Positions 1 to 8,002 of a DNA stretch of 64,000 bases are shown in pieces; within the stretch, counting starts at the first letter, position 1, and every line of letters begins with the position of its first letter. Source of the stretch: Paraflavitalea soli (GTDB taxonomy: Bacteria > Bacteroidota > Bacteroidia > Chitinophagales > Chitinophagaceae); assembly GCF_003555545.1 (NCBI RefSeq), contig NZ_CP032157.1, forward strand, positions 7,444,546 through 7,508,545. The letters are read 5' to 3'. The position numbers and the translations under genes are program-made. The notes below the pieces were generated by a model, which worked only from the letters and a program-made list of their open reading frames with translations, had not been told where the DNA came from and searched no databases.

Positions 1-357
1 GGAAGAGGTAACAGAAATAGGCGGGGTGATCATCCCGTCGGCCAGGAGGGCTGCACCGCCGATCATGGCGGGGAGCACCAGCCATTTCTTTTGCCGGCGT
101 ACCAGTGCGTATAGCGAGAAAATACCTCCTTCTCCCCGGTTGTCGGCTTTTAGGGTCAGAATGACGTATTTAATGGTCGTCTGCAAGGTAAGGGTCCAGA
201 TAATACAGGATAATGAACCCAGTATTAGTTTTTCGTCAATTACCCTGTCGCCGGTGATGGCATTCAATACATAGAGAGGGGAGGTACCGATATCTCCGTA
301 GATGATTCCTAACGCAATGAGTAAGGTTGCGGCGGTTACTTTATCTAATTTGCCCAC
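1..357 (-). CDS. kup: Potassium uptake protein Kup, N-terminal part (runs off the window)
   Basis: This encodes the first ~119 residues of a KUP/HAK/KT family K+ uptake permease, a multi-pass inner-membrane protein that takes up potassium with protons. Reading the minus strand gives the family's hallmark N-terminus: GIIYGDIGTSPLYV in the first membrane helix, then NRGEGGIFSLYALVRR, then GAALLADGMITP. An in-frame TGA lies a few codons upstream, and the only start after it that precedes the conserved block is GTG at 357, so I use that. The gene continues beyond base 1. A TAnnTTTG promoter element lies about 85 bases upstream. Family identity is clear; the GTG start is inferred. Confidence 0.88.
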   Translation of the reverse strand, partial: MGKLDKVTAATLLIALGIIYGDIGTSPLYVLNAITGDRVIDEKLILGSLSCIIWTLTLQTTIKYVILTLKADNRGEGGIFSLYALVRRQKKWLVLPAMIGGAALLADGMITPPISVTSS

Positions 358-410
358 GTCTGAGTAGCTTATCCCGTTTCAAAGGGTTTAACAATATCAT
401 CAATTACAAT

Positions 411-449
411 GCCGGGTTACAGGAACCCGGCAGAACAAGAACAAAGGTA
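411..449 (-). promoter_or_regulatory. Candidate kup promoter element and leader hairpin
   Basis: On the minus strand 442-449 reads TACCTTTG, a full match to the Bacteroidota -7 element TAnnTTTG. No convincing -33 TTTG is seen. Transcription would begin near 435, directly before a perfect 8-bp hairpin (411-418 with 424-431, GCCGGGTT/AACCCGGC) in the leader. The rest of 358-756 holds no gene I can support. Confidence 0.4.
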
Positions 450-756
450 TACGTAAAAAAACTAATTGGGGGAATGTTTTATTGTGTGGTTCTATGCAAT
501 AAACCCAATCTGCACATCTTTTGTTAAAGATCAATTCCCGGTGGTGGAAGGCTGACAGCTTTTGGGGCCGTAATCCCGTCTTGGTACAGGGGTGGTGCCA
601 ACGGTATCGCTAGGGCAGGCTGTGGGGTATCCAAAAGCTTTCATTCACTAACAGTTATCTCGAAAACCAAATATTTAAAATTGTATGGAAAGTTTGGGTG
701 AGCGTTTTACAATGCTTAATTTGGCATGTAAGAATGTATTAATGCATTGCAGCACC

Positions 757-2295
757 ATGATGAAATATCCAATTGTAGGCAGGTTGCTGGCCGTTGTCCT
801 GGTCTTAGTATGGCTTCCGCTGGTATCTTCAGCTCAGAAAATTTCCTATTCAGAATCGGAACGGGACGATAGCCGTCGCACCAATTTTGAGATCATTGGC
901 AGGGTAGGCGCCAACATACTGGTATTTAAGAATAACCGGTCTGATAATGCTATCAGTGTATATGACAACGATATGAAGCTGGTAGAACGGGTGAAGCTGG
1001 ATTATATGGATGACCGCTGGATCAATGTGGACTTTGTACCCTATCCGGACCATGTGTGGATGATCTACCAGTTCCAGCGTAAGGGAATTGTTTATTGTAT
1101 GGGAGTAAAGCTCAACCAGCAGGCGAAAATGCTGACGGACCCCATTGAGCTCGATACCACCCGCATTGGCTGGTCGGCCAGCAATAAGATCTATACCACT
1201 GTTTTCAGCGACGACAAGCAGAAGATCATGGTATTCAAGATCAATAGCCGAAATCCCAACAACTTCCTGTTTACCACCCTTTTATTCAATAATGACCTGA
1301 AGTTGCTCCAAAAGCACCGCATGAGCCTGGCCATGGAAGAGCGCAATGATTATTTTACCGATTTCCTGGTAGATAATGACGGGGATATGGTATTTGGTAA
1401 GTTTATCCGGAAAAACGGAAGTGACAATATCTCGGATGTACGGCTGATCCGGAAAAAGGCGGAGGAAGATAAATTCAGCATTACGGACCTAAAAACAGGA
1501 GAAAGAGTGTTGGATGAGGTAAAGATCAAAATAGATAATACAAACCGGCGTTATCTATTTACGGCATTGTATTATAAGCAGAAACGGGGCAATGTGGAAG
1601 GTCTTTATACAGTGATCTGGGATAAAGCGTCGGATGCGATGTTGAGAGAATCGATGATGGCTTTTTCGGATGATCTGAGGAGGCTGGCAAAGGGGCCTGA
1701 TGCCAACCTGCGCCTGGCTTTTAATGATTATTTCATCAAGAACATGATCGTTAAGAAGGATGGCGGGTACATCATGGTGGCCGAGTCGATGTATACCACA
1801 TCCCGTGGAGGTACCTTTAATCGCTGGGACTATATGTACGGGAATAATCCATGGGCTTCGCCGATGGATTACTATTATTCACCGTATTACAATTCCTGGG
1901 GATCGCCCTGGAACCGGTGGGGCAATTCGCAGGCTACCCGGTACCATGCAGAAAATATTATGATCCTTTCGTTTGATAAGGACGGCAATATGGAATGGAA
2001 CAATGTGATCCCCAAAAGCCAGTTTGATGATGAGAGTGAGGGGCTGGTTTCGCACCAGGTGATGAATACAGGCGGTGAATTGCATTTCCTGTTCAATTTG
2101 TATGAGCGCCGCACCTTGCTGTTGAATGACCAGAGCATTGGACCAGAAGGGCAGATCACCCGGAGGCCAACCTTGAAAGGGCTCGACAGGGCAGTAGAGT
2201 TTATGCCCCGTTATGGCAAACAGATCAGTGCACGTTCTATCATTATCCCATGCCAGTACCGTAATTATCTTACGTTTGCCAAAGTTGATTTCTAA
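757..2295 (+). CDS. Secreted protein of unknown function
   Basis: A 512-residue protein I do not recognise. It starts with a clear Sec signal peptide: positive MMKYPIVGRLL, a hydrophobic core and a cleavage-like SSAQK. The frame stays open upstream to 685, but those 24 codons lie before the signal peptide, so I start at the ATGATG at 757. The mature part is rich in aspartate, aromatic residues and short beta-like stretches (such as SVYDNDMKLVERVKLD), which could be a beta-propeller-like fold. A Tyr/Trp/Ser/Pro-rich low-complexity loop lies around residues 365-400. The next gene, a membrane protein, begins 20 bases downstream, so the two may be co-transcribed. Periplasmic or outer-surface location is inferred from the signal peptide alone. 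Confidence 0.7.
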   Translation: MMKYPIVGRLLAVVLVLVWLPLVSSAQKISYSESERDDSRRTNFEIIGRVGANILVFKNNRSDNAISVYDNDMKLVERVKLDYMDDRWINVDFVPYPDHVWMIYQFQRKGIVYCMGVKLNQQAKMLTDPIELDTTRIGWSASNKIYTTVFSDDKQKIMVFKINSRNPNNFLFTTLLFNNDLKLLQKHRMSLAMEERNDYFTDFLVDNDGDMVFGKFIRKNGSDNISDVRLIRKKAEEDKFSITDLKTGERVLDEVKIKIDNTNRRYLFTALYYKQKRGNVEGLYTVIWDKASDAMLRESMMAFSDDLRRLAKGPDANLRLAFNDYFIKNMIVKKDGGYIMVAESMYTTSRGGTFNRWDYMYGNNPWASPMDYYYSPYYNSWGSPWNRWGNSQATRYHAENIMILSFDKDGNMEWNNVIPKSQFDDESEGLVSHQVMNTGGELHFLFNLYERRTLLLNDQSIGPEGQITRRPTLKGLDRAVEFMPRYGKQISARSIIIPCQYRNYLTFAKVDF

Positions 2296-2315
2296 ACCCT
2301 TCTTATCCATATCCA

Positions 2316-3299
2316 GTGACAGGCCTTTTTAAACAGAAAAACTCTGGCAACATTTTAGTGTTGCTGATTTACGGACTGATACTCAAATTTGGGATGCTGC
2401 TGCATCCTATGCCACCATTGAGGCAGCCAGATGATCATTTCCTTTATATATGGCTGCTGGATTTCCTGTCACCCTTGCATTTGCCGCCTATTATTTATTC
2501 CCTGATCGCCTTTTTCCTGTTGTACAGCCAGGCCATTATGTTTAACCGGGTATGTAATGAGCAGAAAATGATGGCCAGGCCCAACTACCTGGCGGGCATG
2601 GCTTATCTGTTGATCACCTCCCTGTTTGTAGAGTGGAACCATTTTTCCGCGCCGCTACTGATCAATTCACTGTTGATCTGGATATTCTACCGGGTGAGCG
2701 TTCTATACAATTCCAACAAGCCAGGGGCCGCTATTTTTAATGTGGGATTGATCATGGGTATTGTTACGCTGATGTACCAGCCGGCCATTGTGTTTTCCAT
2801 CTTCCTGCTGATGAGCCTCTTTATCATGCGTCCACTGCGGGTAAGGGAATGGCTGATCGGTATATTGGGTATTACCACGCCTTATTATTTCCTGGCCATC
2901 GTGCTTTACCTCTCTAATCAATGGTCATGGAAAAAGCTACAGCCGAATATCTCTTTCAACCTGCCGGCCATGCCTTCCTCCATGACGGTACTGGTGAGCA
3001 TTACCTTGTTGATATTACCTTTTATCATCGGTGGTTTCTTTGTACAGAACAACCTGACCAAGATGTTGATCCAGGTGCGCAAAAGCTGGAGCCTGCTGCT
3101 GGTATTCCTGATCGTGTCGATGCTCATCATTGTGGCCAATGGCGGCAATAATTATGTAAACTGGTTGTTGTGTGCAGTGCCCCTGACTGCCTTTCATGCC
3201 GCGGCTTATTTTTATCCCTCCGGCCGGATATTTCCGCTGGTCATGCATTGGATCATTTTTGGCTGGGCCATGTATATTGGCTATTGGACGCAAATGTAG
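2316..3299 (+). CDS. Multi-pass membrane protein (DUF6427-like)
   Basis: A 327-residue protein made almost wholly of hydrophobic segments, with about eight to nine predicted membrane spans. It starts at GTG 2316, 20 bases after the secreted protein before it. The opening, with LKFGMLLHPMPPLRQPDDHF between the first spans, recalls the Bacteroidota family DUF6427, but I assign that from memory and with limited confidence. No catalytic motif is visible and the function is unknown. It ends at 3299, just before an inverted-repeat spacer that separates it from purQ. Confidence 0.72.
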   Translation: MTGLFKQKNSGNILVLLIYGLILKFGMLLHPMPPLRQPDDHFLYIWLLDFLSPLHLPPIIYSLIAFFLLYSQAIMFNRVCNEQKMMARPNYLAGMAYLLITSLFVEWNHFSAPLLINSLLIWIFYRVSVLYNSNKPGAAIFNVGLIMGIVTLMYQPAIVFSIFLLMSLFIMRPLRVREWLIGILGITTPYYFLAIVLYLSNQWSWKKLQPNISFNLPAMPSSMTVLVSITLLILPFIIGGFFVQNNLTKMLIQVRKSWSLLLVFLIVSMLIIVANGGNNYVNWLLCAVPLTAFHAAAYFYPSGRIFPLVMHWIIFGWAMYIGYWTQM

Positions 3300-3305
3300 C
3301 GTTCG

Positions 3306-3414
3306 AAGTTTTGGGTTTTGTGTTTCGGGTTCTTTGCTGGCGGCAGGCTACTGTTACTTTGGGGCTTCGCAGGGCGGCAGCAACACGAAACCTCAAACCC
3401 GAAACCCCAAACTT
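3306..3414. repeat. Long imperfect inverted repeat of GTTTCGGGTTT/AAACCCGAAAC phrases
   Basis: The left arm (3306-3331) is built of GTTTTGGG and GTTTCGGGTT phrases. The right arm (3382-3414) is built of AACCTCAAACCCGAAAC and CCCCAAAC. The arms are mostly complementary around a GC-rich loop, so the spacer can fold into a long hairpin and may end transcription of the upstream genes. Confidence 0.6.
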
Positions 3415-3417
3415 TCC

Positions 3418-3425
3418 TATCTTTG
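3418..3425 (+). promoter_or_regulatory. purQ promoter -7 element
   Basis: TATCTTTG followed by C is a perfect TAnnTTTG element. It predicts a transcript start near 3432 and an 18-base leader before the purQ ATG. The -33 region falls inside the inverted repeat and has no clear TTTG. Confidence 0.5.
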
Positions 3426-3449
3426 CTATTCCTCAAATTTATACCAATA

Positions 3450-4160
3450 ATGAAGTTTGGAGTAGTAGTTTTCCCCGGCTCGAATTGTGACCGCGATATG
3501 CAGGATGCACTGCAAAATGATCTGAATCAGGAAGTTGTAATGTTGTGGCACAAGGATAATGACCTCAGCATGTTCTCTACCGAAGATTGTATTGTGTTGC
3601 CCGGTGGCTTCTCCTATGGAGATTACCTGCGTTGTGGCGCCATTGCCCGTTTCAGCCCTGTGATGCAGGGGGTGATCGATTTTGCCAATAAAGGGGGCAA
3701 AGTACTGGGGGTATGTAATGGTTTCCAGGTGCTTTGTGAGGCTCATTTATTGCCCGGCGCCTTGTTAAGGAATGCCAATCAACAGTTTATCAGCAAGAAT
3801 ATCTATATCAAAGGAGTAGGATCGCCCGAAAAAGCGCTGAAAATCCCCATCGCCCATGGTGAAGGCCGCTATTATGCGGAAGCAGCTGTGTTGGACGAAC
3901 TGGAAGCCAAAGGTCAGGTGATCTATAAATATTGTGATGAAACGGGAGCTGTTACGCCTTCCTCCAATCCCAATGGCGCTATCAGGAATATTGCGGGCAT
4001 TTGTAATGCGAACCGTAATGTTTTTGGTATGATGCCCCACCCCGAGCGTGCCACCAGTGATGCATTGGGTAATATCGATGGCCGTATCATAATGAATTCA
4101 TTATTAATCCATTCCAAGACAAGTACAGCCCGTGCAGCAGCTGCTGTAGCCAATTTTTAA
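3450..4160 (+). CDS. purQ: Phosphoribosylformylglycinamidine synthase subunit PurQ
   Basis: This is the glutaminase subunit of FGAM synthase. It releases ammonia from glutamine for PurL in step four of purine synthesis in the cytoplasm. The 236-residue product has the class I glutamine amidotransferase layout: KFGVVVFPGSNCDRD at the start, the oxyanion region LPGGFSYGDYLRCGAIAR, the nucleophile elbow GVCNGFQ with its Cys, and a late PHPER segment with the catalytic His and Glu. The ATG at 3450 begins exactly where PurQ proteins begin. The longer open frame to 3318 would add a tail translated from repeat DNA and is rejected. A strong -7 promoter element lies just upstream. Confidence 0.96.
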   Translation: MKFGVVVFPGSNCDRDMQDALQNDLNQEVVMLWHKDNDLSMFSTEDCIVLPGGFSYGDYLRCGAIARFSPVMQGVIDFANKGGKVLGVCNGFQVLCEAHLLPGALLRNANQQFISKNIYIKGVGSPEKALKIPIAHGEGRYYAEAAVLDELEAKGQVIYKYCDETGAVTPSSNPNGAIRNIAGICNANRNVFGMMPHPERATSDALGNIDGRIIMNSLLIHSKTSTARAAAAVANF

Positions 4161-4223
4161 ATAATAATTAGCAGATTGCTTTAGTACATTCTTCCGTATT
4201 TTGTGTTCTAATAAGAAACGCTC

Positions 4224-4679
4224 ATGATGAAGAAATACTTACTACTCACTTTGGCTGTTATTGGGTTTGCCGGCGCATGGGCGCAGGAGAAACCGGTTAA
4301 TTGGACTTTCAGTGCTAAAAAGATCGCAGATAAGACGTACGAGGTATATGTTACCGCCAATATTACGGGTGACTGGCATTTATATTCTCAGAATGTAGGA
4401 GTAGATGGTCCTGTGCCTACCACTTTTACTTTTACAAAGAATCCTTTACTTACCCTCGATGGCAAACCCAAAGAAGTAGGTAAGGTGATCAAGAAGAAAG
4501 AAGAGGTGTGGGATGGTGTGGTAAACTATTATGAAAAGAATGTGAGTTTTGTGCAGGTGGTTAAAGTGCGGGGAACTGCAAAGACCAACCTGGCCGGTAA
4601 GGTGGAGTTCATGGTTTGTAATGATGAAAAATGCCTTCCCCCGGTAGAGGTTGATTTCTCTGTTAACATCGGCGGATAA
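4224..4679 (+). CDS. Secreted DsbD alpha-domain-like protein
   Basis: A 151-residue exported protein whose whole mature part resembles the N-terminal (alpha) domain of DsbD. After a signal peptide ending in AWAQ it reads PVNWTFSAKKI and later GDWHLYSQNVG and FMVCNDEKCLPP. The last segment carries the two cysteines (CNDEKC) that pass electrons in DsbD alpha domains. A full DsbD follows 81 bases downstream, and its own N-terminus has the same VQWQFSAVKK and GWRLFS phrases but lacks this Cys pair. The stand-alone protein may therefore be the redox-active periplasmic partner of that DsbD. That pairing is inferred. Confidence 0.82.
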   Translation: MMKKYLLLTLAVIGFAGAWAQEKPVNWTFSAKKIADKTYEVYVTANITGDWHLYSQNVGVDGPVPTTFTFTKNPLLTLDGKPKEVGKVIKKKEEVWDGVVNYYEKNVSFVQVVKVRGTAKTNLAGKVEFMVCNDEKCLPPVEVDFSVNIGG

Positions 4680-4711
4680 TCGTATATGACAATCTAAAAT
4701 AATTGATCAAG

Positions 4712-4748
4712 ACAAACGGGTTCCTGCTGAGGGAACTCGTTTGTTTTT
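4712..4748 (+). terminator. Intrinsic terminator or attenuator between the two DsbD-type genes
   Basis: ACAAACGGGTTCC (4712-4724) pairs with GGGAACTCGTTTGT (4731-4744), followed by a short T run. It should lower or stop read-through from the small DsbD-alpha gene into dsbD. Confidence 0.6.
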
Positions 4749-4760
4749 ACAGCGATAGAC

Positions 4761-6767
4761 ATGACAAGATATATTTACTCCCTGCTCCTCTTGCTTTTGT
4801 TTTCTTCTACTATAGCCTTTTCCCAGGATTCAACATCAGCTACACATGTACAATGGCAATTCAGCGCTGTTAAAAAAGCGCCCCATGAATATGTGTTGAC
4901 CTATAAAGCAGCCGTAAGCCCCGGCTGGCGGCTTTTTTCTACTACCGCCAAGGATGATGAGCTCAATACCAGGATCGTATTTGACAGTGCCACAGCGGCC
5001 AATGTGACCGTGCAATCCATTACGGAAAATGGTAAGCTGCAACAGCTGAAAGAGCCGATATTAGACGGTCTGGATATAAAGTTCTTTGAGCAGGAAACTG
5101 AAATAGTAGCCCATGTTACCGTTAAGGAAGGGTTTGAAAAATTACGGGGTACTGTAACTTACTCGATCATGAAAGGGGAGGAGATCCCCAGCCCCATAGA
5201 AGCGCCCTTCCTCTTTGTGATAGATGCAGCCGGTAATATCAGTACACAGGCCGGAGGTATTCTCGCGTCTGCTGAAGCATCCCAGAAATTGAAAAGAACA
5301 GCTATTGACCTCAACAATCCGGTAAGTACGGTAGGAGGTACAGGTATTGAAGACGACCGTTCCAAGAGCCTGATGGGTATCTTTATCCTGGGTTTCCTCG
5401 GTGGTTTGATCGGTCTGCTTACGCCCTGCGTATTTCCGATGATCCCCCTCACTGTATCCTTCTTCACCAAGCAATCACCTACGCGTTCAAAAGGCATCTT
5501 TAATGCCGTGATGTATGGCGTATTTATTTTGCTGATCTATGTGATCCTGAGTATTCCTTTTCACTTCCTGGATGCCAATAACCCGGAGATACTAAATACC
5601 ATCTCTACCAATATCTGGTTGAACTTATTCTTCTTTGTGGTATTTGTGGTATTTGCCTTGTCGTTCTTTGGCCTGTTTGAAATTGGCGTACCCGGTGGAT
5701 TAGCCAATAAAACAGATTCAAAGGCAGGCACAGGAGGTTTGGTGGGCATTTTCTTTATGGCGCTCACGCTGGCACTTGTATCTTTCTCCTGTACGGGACC
5801 TATATTGGGTTCCTTGCTGGCGGGTTCTTTGTCGAGCGATGGCGGTGCTGTGCAACTCACCATGGGTATGGCGGGTTTTGGATTGGCCCTGGCATTGCCT
5901 TTTACTGTATTTGCTTTATTCCCCAGTTTGTTGAAGTCATTGCCACGCTCCGGCGGCTGGCTTACGTCTGTAAAAATAGTGTTGGGCTTCCTGGAACTTG
6001 CCCTGGCAGTAAAGTTCCTGTCCAATGCCGACCTGGTAGAGCATTGGGGCATCCTGAAAAGAGAAACCTTCTTTGCCATCTGGATCATCATTGGCATTTT
6101 GCTCACCCTGTACCTGTTTGGTATCCTGAAGTTCAAACATGAGGGGAAGCCAAAGCTCACCAGGATCCGTCTTGCGTTGGGAGGTATTGTAGCAGTGTTC
6201 ACACTTTACCTGATACCAGGATTGACCACCACAAAATATGCCAACCGTGCGCTGATCAGTGGTTTTCCACCCCCGCTTACTTACAGCATTTATGGCAAGA
6301 ATGCTTTTAAAGGAGTAGAGGCTCAGGTGATCAATGATTACCAGAAAGGACTGAAGTTGGCCAAAGCGCAAAACAAACCGCTGTTGCTCGACTTTACAGG
6401 ATGGGCTTGTGTGAACTGCCGGAAGATGGAAGAAAACGTGTGGCCGGTACCGGAGATCAAGGAATTGATAGAAAACAACTATGTATTGGTGTCTTTATAT
6501 GTGGATGACCGGGCGAAATTGCCCACTGATGAAAGGTTCGTTCACACTTTTCCGGATAGTTCTAAGAAAGAGATCAAAACGGTGGGCGATTATTTTGCCA
6601 CTTTACAGAGTGTAAACTTTACCAGCGTGTCCCAACCATTGTATGTGGCCATTTCGCCCGATGAGCAATTGCTCACAAGGCCGGTGGGTTATACACCCAA
6701 TGAGAAGGAATATGCAGACTGGCTGAGGGCGGGTTTGGAAGCATATAAGAAGGTAAGTAAGAAGTAA
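4761..6767 (+). CDS. dsbD: Thiol:disulfide interchange protein DsbD
   Basis: A 668-residue inner-membrane protein that carries electrons from cytoplasmic thioredoxin to periplasmic thiol proteins. Order of parts: signal peptide (about 1-22); a periplasmic alpha-like domain (about 25-160) without the usual Cys pair; a CcdA-like membrane core (about 205-490) with GLLTPCVFPMIPLTVSFF and SFSCTGPILGSL, each holding a conserved Cys; and a C-terminal thioredoxin-like domain with WACVNCRK near residue 548 (a CxxC). The missing alpha-domain cysteines are present in the small protein encoded just upstream, which suggests a divided function. A terminator follows at 6796. Confidence 0.93.
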   Translation: MTRYIYSLLLLLLFSSTIAFSQDSTSATHVQWQFSAVKKAPHEYVLTYKAAVSPGWRLFSTTAKDDELNTRIVFDSATAANVTVQSITENGKLQQLKEPILDGLDIKFFEQETEIVAHVTVKEGFEKLRGTVTYSIMKGEEIPSPIEAPFLFVIDAAGNISTQAGGILASAEASQKLKRTAIDLNNPVSTVGGTGIEDDRSKSLMGIFILGFLGGLIGLLTPCVFPMIPLTVSFFTKQSPTRSKGIFNAVMYGVFILLIYVILSIPFHFLDANNPEILNTISTNIWLNLFFFVVFVVFALSFFGLFEIGVPGGLANKTDSKAGTGGLVGIFFMALTLALVSFSCTGPILGSLLAGSLSSDGGAVQLTMGMAGFGLALALPFTVFALFPSLLKSLPRSGGWLTSVKIVLGFLELALAVKFLSNADLVEHWGILKRETFFAIWIIIGILLTLYLFGILKFKHEGKPKLTRIRLALGGIVAVFTLYLIPGLTTTKYANRALISGFPPPLTYSIYGKNAFKGVEAQVINDYQKGLKLAKAQNKPLLLDFTGWACVNCRKMEENVWPVPEIKELIENNYVLVSLYVDDRAKLPTDERFVHTFPDSSKKEIKTVGDYFATLQSVNFTSVSQPLYVAISPDEQLLTRPVGYTPNEKEYADWLRAGLEAYKKVSKK

Positions 6768-6795
6768 AAACAGTTGAAAGATATTTGTTAATTCG

Positions 6796-6822
6796 AAGGA
6801 CCCGGAAGGGTCCTTTTGTTTT
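6796..6822 (+). terminator. Intrinsic terminator after dsbD
   Basis: A perfect 8-bp stem, AAGGACCC (6796-6803) with GGGTCCTT (6808-6815), closed by a GGAA tetraloop and followed by TTGTTTT. Confidence 0.85.
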
Positions 6823-6866
6823 ATCATAACGGTAGATAGCAAAGTGTGGGCAGTCTATACAAAAGA

Positions 6867-6896
6867 AAATCCCCGCTCTTCTACCAGCGGGGATTT
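6867..6896 (-). terminator. Intrinsic terminator of the ECF sigma gene
   Basis: AAATCCCCGCT (6867-6877) and AGCGGGGATTT (6886-6896) form an 11-bp stem. On the minus strand it is followed by TTTTCTTTT, so it fits termination of the leftward sigma factor gene. Confidence 0.75.
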
Positions 6897-6905
6897 CAAT
6901 TAGGC

Positions 6906-6978
6906 GTCATTCTGTTCCAGCCTTCCGGCTGGCAAGCAATGTCATTATCCAATAGGTCGGAGGGAGGGCCAGAATGAC
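6906..6978. repeat. Inverted repeat GTCATTCTG/CAGAATGAC with inner hairpin
   Basis: The outer arms are GTCATTCTG (6906-6914) and CAGAATGAC (6970-6978). Inside, CCAGCC and GGCTGG (6917-6932) form a second hairpin. It lies in the spacer 3' of the sigma factor gene and looks like a dispersed intergenic element. Confidence 0.5.
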
Positions 6979-7081
6979 AATATCTTTCCAGTCTCTATTT
7001 TGGTTCTCAAAGCTAAGTAGTTATCCGTTCCCATTTTTACGGTCACCGTTAAACTTTTGTCAAGAGAGACGAGGATTAATA

Positions 7082-7663
7082 TTATAAGGCAATCTTTTTC
7101 TGCATCATCATTTTGCGCAGATTGATAAGCCCGTAGCGCATTCTTCCCAGTGCAGTATTGATGCTGCAATTGGTAAGTGATGCGATCTCTTTAAAGCTCA
7201 GGTCTGCGTAATGACGGAGAATAATTACTTCGCGTTGGTCTTCGGGTAAAAGATCCAGCATTTGGCGAACACGGTCATGACTTTGTTTCTTCATCATTTT
7301 CATGTCGGCACCTTCTTCAGTGAAGTTGATTACCTCAAAAATGTCGCGGTCATCGCTCGTACGGATCGATGGGGTACGCTTCACTTTGCGGAAATGATCT
7401 ACGCACAGGTTGTGAGCAATACGCATTGCCCAGGGTAAAAATTTACCTTCCTCTGTGTAACGGCCTCCACGAATTGTGTCGATGATCTTGATGAGAACAT
7501 CCTGGAAAATATCTTCGGCCAGATATTTGTCTTTTACCAGGAATAAGATTGAAGTGTACATCTTGTCCTTATGACGAAGGACTAGGGTCTCAAGCGCATA
7601 AAGGTCTCCATCCTGGAAATCCTGGATGAGTTCATGGTCGGTCTTTTTGCGTAGTAAATTCAT
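7082..7663 (-). CDS. ECF-type RNA polymerase sigma factor
   Basis: A 193-residue group 4 sigma factor. Region 2 (about residues 20-95) reads ALETLVLRHKDKMYTSILFL, then AEDIFQDVLIKI and GKFLPWAMRIAHNLCVDHFR, which are the core-binding and -10 recognition helices. Region 4 (about 130-185) has LLPEDQREVIILRHYADLSF and an HTH, KEIASLTNCSINTALGRMRY. No anti-sigma gene is adjacent, so it may be controlled by its own promoter rather than by a membrane partner. It is divergent from uvrA across a 340-base AT-rich spacer that should hold both promoters. The family is certain; the regulon cannot be told from the sequence. Confidence 0.94.
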   Translation of the reverse strand: MNLLRKKTDHELIQDFQDGDLYALETLVLRHKDKMYTSILFLVKDKYLAEDIFQDVLIKIIDTIRGGRYTEEGKFLPWAMRIAHNLCVDHFRKVKRTPSIRTSDDRDIFEVINFTEEGADMKMMKKQSHDRVRQMLDLLPEDQREVIILRHYADLSFKEIASLTNCSINTALGRMRYGLINLRKMMMQKKIAL

Positions 7664-7983
7664 AAACTTCTACGGTTTTGAAGGTGATAGGATATTTAAA
7701 TTGAAATGGATTTTATTTTTGAACGGCTTTTCTGTGTAGAAGTGACAACATCAATAGGCAGTAAAATTTTAGTTTTCTAATTTATTGTACAAATTACCAA
7801 CTAAAGATATAGACTTTTTTCAAAAAACAAAACTTTAAGAGAACTTTTAAACTTTTTACTCACTCAGTGGTAAATAGTTATACCTATTGACAATAATCAA
7901 CTGCTTTTATTAGAAAAACTATATATTATTATCAAATGATATAACTGTTAAAAGTTATCTGAAATTGTTATCCCGCATTGCAA

Positions 7984-7991
7984 TAATTTTG
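7984..7991 (+). promoter_or_regulatory. uvrA promoter -7 element
   Basis: TAATTTTG matches TAnnTTTG, with ATTG at 7964-7967 as a possible -33 box (spacer 16, slightly short). Transcription would start close to the ATG at 8003. The remaining spacer (7664-7983) is AT-rich and shows no gene. Confidence 0.45.
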
Positions 7992-8002
7992 TGATCCTTC
8001 TT

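Noticed and set aside
3318-3449. 44-residue N-terminal extension of PurQ
   Set aside because: It is read from the inverted-repeat spacer and from upstream of the -7 element; PurQ homology begins at 3450.
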